Assembly (NCBI GenBank): GCA_907164885.2
Contig: OU015498.1
Location: 123,634,727 to 123,698,726, forward strand
Length of the DNA: 64,000 bases
Reading direction: 5' to 3'
Source: Dolomedes plantarius
Lineage: Eukaryota > Arthropoda > Arachnida > Araneae > Dolomedidae
Position numbers and translations under genes: made by a program. Positions 10,853-23,300 of the stretch are shown in pieces. Under the pieces are notes generated by a model. The model had not been told where the DNA came from. It worked only from the letters and a program-made list of their open reading frames with translations, and searched no databases. The first letter of the stretch is position 1; each line of letters opens with the position of its first letter.

Positions 10853-11067
10853 GGCCTGTGGCGACCTTGTGGAACAGAAGACAGCTGGTTTTCGGTGCTG
10901 AGGGTGCTCGGATCAAATCCCTGCGTCGCGCCACTAAAATGCCTCCGTTTGTGTCGTCCCTTCATAAGGCGTAATGCTGGTCCGCCTATATGGTGCCTCC
11001 ATAATAAAATGGCCAGCAAAACTGCGGTGTGTCATAGGCGAATGTCTTCATGCCAAGTGCTTCCGCA

Positions 11068-11099
<32 letters not shown>
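10853..11099 (+). mobile_element. tRNA-derived SINE, family 1, complete
   Basis: Starts GGCCTGTGGCGACCTTGTGG (A box) with B box GGATCAAATCC at 10910-10920, and ends in a 27-base poly(A). It is flanked by perfect 10-base duplications CGCAAATTAG at 10843-10852 and 11100-11109. This shows target-primed insertion and a fairly recent copy. Minus-strand relatives lie at 50399-50626 and 57851-58076. Confidence 0.9.
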
Positions 11100-11109
11100 C
11101 GCAAATTAG

Positions 11110-11900
11110 AAACTACCAATTGTATTGGTAAAACTATTAGGATAGTTATTATCCATAAGCATAACTTGTAAACGTGTTTATACCTGTAACTTTCAGATCA
11201 TGATATATTTATTAATATGAGTTGATATTACTGAATTATGGACAATGACGCTAGCAGGTCAAGACTCAAACCCAAACGTCGTTTTGCCTTCAGAATTGTG
11301 ATGTTTGGCTAGTATTCAGCTGCTCTACATAATTACTATCACTATGAAATTCTCTGTTAATGGTTACCGTACTTACAGATTCAAATATTTCCAAACTTGA
11401 TCTTCAGGAGATTCATTACATTTTAAAACATATTTTTGTTTCATTTCCAATGCAACAAGCCACTAGACACGAATCCTTCGCATAAAATTTTTAATATTTC
11501 TCATTATGGATTTTCGTCTTCACGCACTGAATTTGAATATCTTTTCTGGCCGCTTTAAAGTTTGTCATACAGTTGTTACTTATTTTTATGACACCAGTGT
11601 TTTGGACACGATAATCTGTTTGGAGAAGGTCAGCTAAAGTAGTTTGAATACAATAAGGAAAATAAGGAAAAATTAAACACTAATATAGCACAGTAATCGC
11701 CTAACACGGGTATGTGAGAGGCGCTCTTTGGACAACTATTATAAGAAGCCTTCCTTTTTTTGAAATACTTGTGACATCTTACCCAAAAGTATTTTCATCG
11801 AGCAAGGTTGTCAACGACGCAGATAAAATTTATTTTAATTAGGTAACTTTGTTTGAGTTCAAGCCATTAAGATCATAGACGATGTATGGTCTTTCAAAAA
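11110..11900. other. No recognisable gene
   Basis: AT-rich; nothing identified. Confidence 0.4.
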
Positions 11901-12600
11901 TATTGCTGGTTAGAGCTCCAACAAGCTACAAGAAAGTATGCATACCTGTCACGAAGGTTCTGGGTGATTAAGGGAAACATCACAGATGAATTCATGCCAT
12001 TGAGAAAGCAGCAGTTAAGGGCCAACAGATTTTCTGAGTGTTTTTAATCTAGCTCACCGTGTCCTACTTATTATGTACTTTCAAGACGAACCATGAGTTA
12101 AAAACAAATTGAGTTTCTAACTCTGAAATCATCCATCGTCAACTGCATCTCGAATGGGCTTAGCCCGTCAATTCTGGTATGCATCCGACTGGTATGCAAG
12201 AACGTTTTTGGTAAGTCCCACTTCCCTCTGAAAGTAGATGACAACTGTAAATGTGTCTGGAGGACAGGTTCAGGAAATGGGGAAACCCAGCTTGTGACAT
12301 TAAGAGGCTTAAAACAAATTCTTTTGGATTAATGATATTTGGAGCTGTTGCCAATACCTCTGGTATCTTTACGTGACAGTTTGATCAATCAGGGATACGT
12401 TGATGAGATCTTACGACTCATCGCTCCTCTGATGTCTCTAAATGGTAATCTGGTGATGCAGCTAGCATGAGATAATAATATCGCAAAATCTTTGCTAGCA
12501 CAACTACCAGAAAGCATTTTTCAGCTGGTAAGAGCAACAATTCAGAGGGCGTGTTTCTCAGAATTAATTCGAACTGTTTTTTATATTTTCTGAACCCCAA
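11900..12600 (+). pseudogene. Decayed Tc1-like transposase
   Basis: Scattered frames resemble Tc1 transposases: VDDNCKCVWRTGSGN, LMIFGAVANTSGIFT (the usual MVWGAI.. motif), NQGYVDEILRLIAPLMS (the ..YVDEILRP.. motif) and a remnant DNNIAKSLLAQ after it. Many frame breaks and stops. No terminal repeats found. Old insertion; boundaries approximate. Confidence 0.5.
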
Positions 12601-13433
12601 ACCTCGCCGACTTTGTCTATTTTAGCACGTGAGTATCCAATATATTGATACCATCAGACAGTTTAAAAGAACTGAAGTAGTAACTGCAAAGTCTGTGGTC
12701 AAATCTGTTTCAATTGACATCCGTGGATTATTTCTGTGTTTACTGTGCAAAGGGTGGGAAGTCCAAAATCGGTTAAAATTAGTTATCAAACAGGCATGTT
12801 TGAAAAATCAAGGGCTACTGCAGGTACAGAAAGCTAAGTCCAATTCCACTCCTAAATATTTTTACTCATCAAGGACAATTTGGGATACGTGAAACAAAAC
12901 ACAAACATGTTAGTGTTAAAGGGGTTGTGTCCCAATTAATGACTTAACACTCTTTACTCAACGAAAATAAAATTAGAAAAATTTACTTTATAAAAAATAA
13001 TTAAAAATTAAGCTTAAAAAAGTGACTTTACAAAAGCCGTTTTTTTTTCAATCCCGTTTTTCTCAAAACTACGATTTTGGACTTCACACTCTTTACACTG
13101 AAAACACAGAATTTACTCTATGCCCTGCTCATATAAAGTCACAAATGACTTAATTTTTTCCATAAGTGTTAACTTATGCATATAACTGCTGTCAAATTTT
13201 GAAGGATGAATATCCCGCTTTATATGCAGGTATAAGAAACAACTGTTTTTGATAGGTAGGGAATTTTAATTAAGGTTAATAATCCCTAGAGAAGAACTCC
13301 ATGAAAAAAATTTAAAAAACTCGTAATTGATTCATTTGCGACTATCAAGCAGATCTAACACTTTGAACTAAATCTTTTTATTGGTTAACCAATCTTCGAA
13401 TAAGCATATGCGTTTTTAAATGCATAAATATCT
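12601..13433. other. No recognisable gene
   Basis: Open frame 12629-12892 (87 residues) has no recognisable similarity. 12900-13150 is AT-rich with repeated short motifs (ACTCTTTACTC / ACTCTTTACAC). Nothing identified. Confidence 0.4.
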
Positions 13434-13490
13434 TTAACCTTTTCCTTACGGGGTGGAATAGCATGCATCCCAAAAATATGGGCCCAAGAA

Positions 13491-13556
<66 letters not shown>

Positions 13557-13768
13557 TGTATATATATTCATACTTTTCTTTACATGTTGTTTGTTCCTGG
13601 CTGCAAGTAGCTTTAAAGCTATTACTGGTTTTCTCTTTCATCTTATTCTTATATATATATATATATATATAACCAACCCACTAAATGGCCGTTCTTACAA
13701 AGGGGGTATGAAATTTCCCGTTTTAAATAGGGAATCGGAAAAATGGGCCCCGTAAGCTAAAGTTTAAG
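13434..13768. repeat. Miniature repeat enclosing (TA)n, with inverted end motifs
   Basis: The left end has ACCTTTTCCTTACGGGG; the right end, reversed, has AAACTTTAGCTTACGGGG. Between them are (TA)n tracts (13494-13567, 13651-13671) and GGCCGTTCTTACAAAGGGG. The left half recurs at 30046-30100 and the right half at 35172-35262. It looks like a non-autonomous element that carries a microsatellite. Confidence 0.6.
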
Positions 13769-14173
13769 GGAGTTAGAAATTAAATTTCTATACGATGCAC
13801 CTGTGAGTTGTGAACAAATTGTAAGACAATTACTAAAACGGACTACGAGGGATATTCTGTGGGATTTAATTTGTCAAGGACGAATAGTTTATGAATTTGT
13901 TAGACTGCAGATACACTTCGAAACAAACAGATAAAAATCTCTAGCCCTTCCACTCAACATATTCATACCATCCATAAATATCCCCATAACTTATTTAGAA
14001 ACAAGGAAAAGCCTTTAGAACACAGGCTTCACTCAAGCAACAATGGCACCCAGCAAGTTTAACGAAGAACGAAATTAAAAGAGTGAATACGCTTAACCCC
14101 GCCCTCTAACGGTAGACCACTGACCTAAAAAGATTCACACTTTCTCCACCTCGGTGAACACGCCATCCTTCTG
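13769..14173. other. Upstream flank of the cuticle gene
   Basis: Presumed promoter-proximal sequence, moderately AT-rich. No binding-site cluster that I can name. Confidence 0.4.
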
Positions 14174-14181
14174 TATATAAA
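14174..14181 (+). promoter_or_regulatory. TATA box of the cuticle-protein gene
   Basis: TATATAAA lies 114 bases upstream of the ATG at 14295. A start of transcription about 30 bases downstream (near 14204) would give a 5'UTR of roughly 90 bases. No clear arthropod initiator motif is visible. Focused TATA promoters are common for arthropod cuticle genes. Confidence 0.6.
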
Positions 14182-14294
14182 CGGTGATCATCATGACGGA
14201 CGAGCATAGAGCCACCGACAAATACCGGAGTCTTAATACAGAGGAAAGCTTTGTGGATTTTGAAAACACGATTTAAGCCACTGAAACAGGCAAC

Positions 14295-17200
14295 ATGAGG
14301 TTCATTCAAGTAAGATTAAATTTTTAACATAAGCTTCATTTTTTTTTCATTCACAATAGTTAACTTCTCTCTTAAGGTGTTTATTTATGACGGATTATCT
14401 TTATTTTTAGATTTCATCGTAAGCTTTAATTTTAATCTTATTGGAAAGGTTAAAAGTAATTAAAAGTAACAAAAATGTTTATTTTTAATTTATAAATTAT
14501 ATTTGGTTAAAAATGTCCAGATATAAAAAAGGAAATGATTAAAAATGATGGTCATTCAGATAACAAGAATTTTATCCGTAAAAAAAGTGTTTACTTATTT
14601 TATAAAACATAAATTTTTTAATTTACATTTTCTTGAGAGATTATTTGGAAAAGTCTGAACGATATGCCTATGAGATCACTTTGCATGACTAGGCCGATAT
14701 AGCAATGAAATATCACCTTGCAACTTTATTGTCGTATATAACTCAAAGCCAACTGTTACCTAACGTTTTTCAGCTTTTACTTTAAAGTTCCGTTTGTAAA
14801 TCTATTGAGTAACTTCAATAAAATTTGTAATATTTCAGATTTGATTATGATTTTAATTAAACACGTGCTCTGAGTAAAAAATTCAAAATGTGTTTTTATA
14901 CCACAATTTGATTGAAGTAATTTAGAAAAAATTCTCTCAGATAAGTCTTGGTTTTAATTTAATGCGAAATTAGAAATACCTTTATAAACTGTGAAAGGAA
15001 TTGAAGAATACTTTTATCTCTGACAAATTATTATTGATTTATCCTTCGCTTTTGAAAATGTAACTCTCAGAATTCCCACCCAAAATTAATTTCAATTTTA
15101 TTCCATTGAGAAATATTTTTACTTGCATTTAAAGGAAATTAAGAATTGCCTTCAACGTTATCTCCTTTCACTTCTGACTAGAAAATTTTAAGAATTCGCA
15201 CACATGACTAATTTATATTTTATTGTAAGAAAAAATGTCCTATTAACTTTTCAAGAAAAGTTAGGAATTCTTATTTCATTTCGCAGAAAAATTATCATCA
15301 GTGGTATCTTTCTTTCCTTTTCAAAGGAAAATTTTCAGAATTCTCATTCATCATTTATTTTACTTTTCTTTCAATTAAAACCATACCTATGAAAAATTTT
15401 GCACTAAACCAGATAAAATAAAAAAAACGTTATTTCACTATAATTAACTGTAAAGGAAATGAAATTTCTAAAACATATTCAACTTTCTTTCTCAGAAGCA
15501 GAGTAAAAGATCGCCTAAACAATACGTCAGGACAAGGCTAATTGGCATCTGCTTGCCTTTTATAGTGAATTAATTAAGATTTTTCTATTCCCTAAACCTA
15601 ATATTTAATGACACTGAGAATTCTCTTCACCTGCTATACATACTTCGTTCAGTGTTACATCTCTTCCACTCAGAATAGTATTTGTGAGCTATTTTGTGTT
15701 TTCAATTAAAATTGTGAAATGGTTTTTATGAAAAATATTTAATTATCTTAACTGGTGATTCATTTTATATTTTTTACTCTCGGTCCCTATAATCGATAAT
15801 AATATTATATTGTCATTGTTTTCGAGCTCTATGATCAATATATCATTTTTCTTCGTGAATTGTAGCGTTTAATATTTTTCAACGGGTTTTTTTTTTTTTT
15901 TTGCGCTGTGTCGCATTTAATTTTTGTTACGTTCGATCCCTATAATCTCCTATTATATTCATTGTTTTCGAGCCATATGATCAATATTTCATTTTTTATC
16001 GTGAATTGTATCTTAATATTTTTCAGCGGATTTTGGCGCTGTGTCGCATTATTTTTGTTACTTTCAATCCCTATAATCCCTATTATATTCATTGTTTTCG
16101 AGCCATATGATCAATATCTTATTTTTTATCGTGAATTTTTATTGTTTAATATTTTTCAATGGTTTTCTGCGCTATGTAGCATTATTTTTGTTGCTTTCGA
16201 TCCTATAATCTCCTATTATATTCATTGTTGTCAAGCCAGATTATGATCAATATTTCATTTTTTATCGTGAATTGTATTTTAAAATATTTTTCAGCGGTTT
16301 TTTATGTTGCATTGTATTATTTTTATTACTTTCGATCCCTATGATCAAAATCGCATTATTTTCATTGTTTTCGAGCCCTGTGATCAATACCTCATTTTTC
16401 CGTAAATTGTATCTTTTTTTTATTATTTTTCAAACTTAGGTTTTCAAATTTAGGTTTTCTGCGGTAACGTATCTAATGTGCAGAAACAAAATGTACTAAA
16501 TTTGAGAAAAAGCTTTATTTCGGGTCGTCGTATGTCATATGAATTACTACATACCTGCAAAATCATATCATACAGGATCAGCTTCAGTAGGGTCTGTTTA
16601 CATTTCTTAGATCCTAAAATACTAACATTTCCACTTCATGCGCTTCGTTGATTTTCTTCGAGAATTAGCACCTTTCAGACTTGCAAATCACCGGATCAGA
16701 CAAATCTGTTTATTCTTCTTAGAGCTTTAAACACTGATTTCCCTTTTGCGCCAGATTGATTTCTTAAAAGGTTAAACCTCTCGCAAACAAAGAGATGAAC
16801 TGTAGAATCAACTGGATCTGTTTACAATTTTTTGATTTCTGAAATACTAACTTCCCCGCTGTGCCTCTAGTTTCACATCTCTAAGAGTTCTTCACAGACA
16901 GACTGTCAGTAGCATAAATAGGACTTCAAATACCCAGAACCCTGAATTTCCCCTTCGTGCCCCTCGTTGAAACTTTGCAAGGGTCAAAATTCTTACATAC
17001 AGACGAATAGGTTGGTGCCCTCAACATTTATTTCCACATCATGCACCTTGCTTATTTATATCGAGAGTTACAACTTCAACACGAAGGTTGATTACAGAAT
17101 CAAAAAAGTTTGAGGTTCCTTTAGAACCTAAAGTACTAATTTCGTCAAAAAATAAATTTTAAAATCTCTGACGACTGGAAAACTTCTTCATTACAAGATA

Positions 17201-17794
17201 ATTTAGGAGAACTGAAAATTCATGATTAACGATAATTTCTTTGTAATTCGAATAGCCAGTAGATATACCCCATTCATAGAGTTTTAACAGACTCTTTCAA
17301 TAAATGACTAAATGGTTGAAGGTGCTTTAAACGTACGATAAATGTCTTATATGAACCTAATTCTAGCTATCGATAAAAAATATATATAATAAAGGAATTT
17401 CCGTAATTATTTAATTTAAACTTAAGAAGATAAAAAAACAGTTACCAAAGCGTATAATTTTTTTTATTGATTTTTAAATGTGCCTCTTAATACAATTTTC
17501 TACTCTCAAGATATTGGATATTCTCAAAAAAATTTCTTACGTCTATTATAAAGAAATAATATAAATATGAATATTAATTGAAACCTCAAAAGTGTTATTT
17601 TATTCAAAAAAGTCAAATATAAATGGCATTAAAAAAATTTACTCAGTCTTATTGAGGATATAGATATTAGTTTGATGTTCAAAACTGAAACTGACCAGGT
17701 TTTTAAAGTTTGATTTACATTCGTTAAGTTTCAATAAGTGTATCACTTTCATTCCTGTCTAAAATTCAGAGAATCTCAAATGGATGTTCTAATC

Positions 17795-17827
<33 letters not shown>

Positions 17828-18519
17828 GTTCCGTAACTGACTGACTGACTGACATATAACCCACAGACCAAACCGCTGGACCTAAAGGACTGAAATTTTG
17901 CATGGCGATTCTTCTTATAGTGTATGGGTGCACTAAGAAAGATTTTTGAAAAATTCTTCTTTGATTTTTTTAAATTAAATTTTTAAGCTGTTTTTGTAAC
18001 TTTGTTTTAAGTTTGCATTTAAAATAATAATTTGAGGGTTATAAAATTTATATCACGAGAAAGATCATAAAAGTTTTTTAAAAATGAAATCTTTTTCGAA
18101 TCTTTACCTCCATTTTTTGATTTTTGGGGAGTTTTTAAAGATAAATTTTTAGAATTTAATTTATTAAATGCTTATCACGTGATTTCTTTATTCTGGTACT
18201 TTAAATTAATTTATCGTCACGTGCATAACATCGAAATAGACAAAAAAAAAATTTTCTTGCTAATGCGGCAGACGATTGGACATTATCCAAAAAAATATTA
18301 AAATACAGTAAAAGACATGTTTCTCAAACTGTACAATATTAACTGTACTATATTCTTTAGTATGTTCTATTAGATTCAATTTGAATATTTTCTTCTACAT
18401 TATTTTGTCTATAAAAATATCCCTTACAATTTTTTTATAAATAGTATATTTTTGTTACTTTTGTTGTTTTTATACGTCAATCGCATACATTGATCTCGTT
18501 GTATTTATTATATATATAT

Positions 18520-18554
<35 letters not shown>

Positions 18555-20340
18555 TTTTTGCATTAATTACATACATTGACCTTTGTATTTAATTTTGAAC
18601 GCCATATTTTTGTACGTAGCGAAATTCAGCTAGTTTACAATAAAAGTGTACTAGTACAGCAAATTTTAGTTTTGTTTGCAGTTCGGGGGGAAAATTCTTC
18701 CCTTTCTTACGTCATTTTAATATGTTTCTCATTCATGAGTCGTTTATCGTAACCCAGAAGTAGCACTTTTGGAATAATTTAGGGATGAGGCATATATACA
18801 TATGTGTTTATATTCGGGCATAAAATGAGGTAAAATGTAAGGAAACAGAATCTTAAACAACGTGGAATTACTCTTGTTAGTGCTAATGTTCCCTGGTTGG
18901 AGGTTCCATTCACCAGGTCCTAATAGGCTATTGGGCTGAAAGGGGCGGGCTCCTGTTTTGAATTAGCACCACAAGAGTCGGAGTCTGACTTGACTAAATG
19001 ACCGGTCGCGTAATTTTGTATCGAGTCAAGTGACGAGACCCGAACACTTGACCCCGCACCTCCAGAGGTAAATTTGAGAACTTGGAGGACATTGCAGCCA
19101 CGACCTATTTTACGTGCCCCGGCCACCATTAGTGAACACGGCGATGGATTTGCAGCGACAAGCATCGAACCAGGGACGTTCACTGGCCCGCTGCTCTTGC
19201 TAACTGGGCCATCGCGCCCTACATGGAATTTCTTTTACAATTTAATTGTTTGAATTACCCTTGAGTTCTCTCAGCTTATATTTTATGCATAACATAATTA
19301 TTCCTATTGAAATATCTATGCTATATTTAACATTTATTAAATTTCTGAGATAAAATATATTCCTACCATGGACAAAAAGTAAAATTATTACGATTCATTA
19401 TTTTTCTGAACTGTTATTCTGACGCAAAATTATTATGATTATCTTCTTAAAATGAATGCATCAAATTTATCTTGAAATCACGTTTTATCTCACTCAAGGC
19501 ATTCATCATTTTGTATTGTAGATCCTTGGATTCTTTTTACAAGCTATTCTTGCTGCTTTAGCGATAGAATACCCAGGATATGGTGTGGATCTTCCCGTGT
19601 ACGGAGGAGAATACAAATATCCAGAGCCAAAGGTGGTATTTAAATTTATTATCCAGCAATCAGTATATTTCGATATAGAATTGAAACATTTGATTAAAAA
19701 TTGATTATAAGAGCCTAATACATTCTATTCTTTTAAAACTTGTATTCAAAATTTTTAAATCATTTTCTTTAAGTCATACAAAAATCTACCTCGAGTATGA
19801 ATGAAATATGACCCGTCATGGTATACTATTTTGAAACCTTATCTTCAAGTGGCGGTGCAATTGCATTTATTCAAGCGAGAGAATTCAATACATTTATTGT
19901 ATTTCCTATCTCATATCATTTGTATTGGTATCAATTATTTTTTTTCTTTGCGACAGAAAACTTTAGGACCATAATAAGATGGTGTTTACAAAAATACATC
20001 GCAAAATAAATATATAGCAAAATAATTATGGTTTCTACTATAGACTAATACCTAAGACTAATACCTAACTGAGCATTGCTGAAATACTTCTGATAAAAGT
20101 ACTTCCATTTTTTATGCCCAAAATGCGTATAAGAAAAAAAGAAAATGTTATGACGAAAGTAGAAAAAATTACTCTTCCAAAAACTCCAGATTTCAAACAT
20201 CGAATTATCAAATTAGGTTTCCGTCAATTATCTCAATTTTTTTTTTCATTTTCATATGTTAGAAAAAGAAGTAAATAATATAAAAACAAATTTTCCTTTA
20301 TTACGTTTCATATGGTCTGATTAAAAATAATTCCTTTTTT

Positions 20341-20387
<47 letters not shown>

Positions 20388-23300
20388 TTCTTTTAAACAA
20401 AACCTGTCAAAAAGTATCCTAATATATTTACAGTACTGATGAAACCGAAGAGATATTTAAAATTTTAAATCATAAAGAGATCTTCTTTGTGATAGCAAAC
20501 GAATCGATCTTGGAGAATGTTTACTCTCGATAAAGATTTCATATCTTTTATGCTGTTACCAACTCTTAAAATACAGTTTATGTTTTTATTTTTTATAATT
20601 ATTTATTGTGCAGTTTATAGCTGGTTGCAATGGAACAAATTTGAAATAACACCTTTCTGTGAGACGAAACCATCTACTCGTACTCATAGAGTCATGAACA
20701 TTTAACGAGGTAAAATCACCCATAAACTGTAATGGCAAATGAAGATATTCATACAGCTCAATTGATATTCAAAATAAGCCATAGGATATGATCGATTTTT
20801 AATGAGTAAGTTTATCAGAAAACAATTCTTTTGTTTGACAAGTTATACGGAGCCATATGAATGAGCTAATGGGGATTTCAAAATAATGACCTGCAATTTA
20901 GATACATATCGAAAATATTCAGACAGCAACAACACCTGTTATTGGAGTTTATACAGGTGTGGCAGGTTATTCTCTACTTAACTTTTGGTATTCAAGTGTA
21001 TAATAATATAATTATTCAGTGCTACTTTTGAAGAAGTATAATTGTTTGAATTCCTAATACATGAGATCTAATGAAAATTGTTATTCCTCAGATTTTCGAC
21101 AATTAAATTAATCTTTGAAGTTATAAACTTTCTGTATTTACCTTTGATAAGTATTTTTAAAGGATGTTTGAATTGACTAAATTCGTAATTCCTTTATAAA
21201 TTCATTGCAAGAATAGAATTTCTGTATCAATTCTAACAAAGTTAAATACTGTTGCCGTTTGATATAATGTAATAAACAAATTATTCTGTTGCTAGTTACA
21301 AGGATTTTTTTTAAAGCTGCTAGAAAGGAAAATTGTTAAAATTTGTCTCTCTCTGTTGAGTTTTGTTCCTTGCTTAAGTACTTTGTCCTAGAATGGAGAA
21401 ACATTTAAGGAAAGATTTAGTAAGAATTTCTGTCAAAGCTAAATTTTTAGAAATTATTTGTAATCTCAAAGGTTATTGAAAAAAATTTTAATCTATTAAA
21501 ATAATTTTACTTTTTAATAATGAATTTTGATACCAGTTACATGAAATTTTCTCAATGTTGCTGTAAAAGAAATTTGTTAAAATTCTTCATCTGTCTATTT
21601 GTGTACTGTGTTCTAGCCATTTTATGTTAAACTGGAGAAACAATTACGGAGAGATTTAATAGGAATTTCTGCAAAGCTTTAAGTATAGTAATTTATTTGC
21701 CATGTCATAGGTTATTGAATAATTTGTAATCTGTTAAGAAATTTGCTAAAATTCTTCATCTGTCTATTTGTGTATCGTGTTCTAGCCACTTTATGTTAGA
21801 CTGGAGAAACAATTAAGAAGAGATTTAATAGGAATTTCTGCCAAAGCTTTAAGTATAGTAATTTATTTGCCATGTCATAGGTTATTGAATAATTTGTAAT
21901 CTATTAAAATAATTTTAATTTTTATATTTTTTTTCTCCAATTGTGAGAGAGTTTTCGGCATCCTGACTTTATGGTTTTATAAATCAAGTCGTGCTTAGTG
22001 AATTTCTCTACTGAAGAATTCTGAAATAGATTACAAAAATATAGAATGCTTCAATGTCAGAAAAGCTGCTCAGAATCAAACTACAATCTGCTATGAATCA
22101 AATAGTTACATTCATAACAAAATAGATTCCATATTTTAATTCATTTAATATGTTACAGTGAGCACAGGAATTTAGATATACAGATGTGATATGCAAAGTT
22201 ACAAAAAAAATTGAGATGAATACATGATGATTATTTTTACATCATCATTAAAATATTTAACAATGATGCAAAAATAATCCTTGGTGTGAATCACAATCTC
22301 ATCTGTAAAATTATCTACTTTATTTTTTAACCCAATTGGTTGCTCTATTTAAAAGGAATTAATGAGGGACTGAATAATGCAATTGCGAAACACTGTCATT
22401 GACCATTTCATCTAATAAGACTTCATATTATAGATTAATACTATAAAAGGTAAATTCGTTCTGTTGTTTTATCTGTTTATGAAATCTATATTTACTACAA
22501 TACGACGTAAATCTGCAGTACTTACAACTTAGATATCTACAAATGGTATCCTGACTGGCGAATACTTCCACTTTTCTCTTTCTTCTAACAATTGTCGCAA
22601 ATGAAATGATATGAAATGCTTGGAACTTATGAAACTATTTTATACATGTAATTTTAAAACAATTTTTTGTACGAATTAATTTCAACATTCAAGATAACAA
22701 CAAGTATCCCATCGGAATCTCTATGAACTTTTTTTTATCAGAAAAATCTTATCTCCACCAAAACTGGTTACCCCTTTTATTTTCACGTGTTATATAATTT
22801 ATAATTCTCTACATTTGTCTCTTTAAGTGTAATGCAATTATTTTTTTCTCAAACCAGTTGGATATAGTGGCATGCACGTAGTGTATATTGTCATATCACA
22901 AAAAAATTCCTCAATAACTAATTTTATTCTTCAATAGATGGCACCACTATAACTAGAAGTAAATTTTTCATTCAAATCGCGAGAGCTAATAGTATCAATT
23001 TAAATTTTCTTAAATAATAGGAGATTAATTTTATTTGAATTAAAGAAAACGATTTTTAGAGTGTTTTTTTTTTGCACTTTTTTGTTTCTAGTCTCCTAAA
23101 TTTCAAATACTAATTTCAAATTTCAGCTTATTAAACTTCCGACATTCCAAGCCTTTATGAAAAACTCTCTTTGACCGATGCCACGTATCGATAAGATTAA
23201 AACTGCAGTTTTTAAAAGCTGCTCAATATCATTGTCAAATCTAAACAACTATATTCCTCAAATGACTCAAGAATAGATTCTAATTTACTTATGATCAGTT

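Larger units (their letters stand above)
14310..19521 (+). other. Intron 1 of the cuticle gene (about 5.2 kb)
   Basis: AT-rich, no coding content. It contains two minisatellite blocks (15781-16410 and 16550-17145), a Helitron-like element (17793-18633), a TTTA microsatellite inside that element and a SINE (18890-19221). The rest (14310-15780, 17146-17790, 19222-19500) shows nothing recognisable apart from short A/T runs. Confidence 0.7.

Noticed and set aside
15908..16246. 112-residue open frame in intron 1
   Set aside because: It runs through a five-unit tandem repeat and its protein repeats with the DNA; no coding evidence.
15781..16410. CRISPR array
   Set aside because: Whole units are repeated without unique spacers and the context is a eukaryotic intron.
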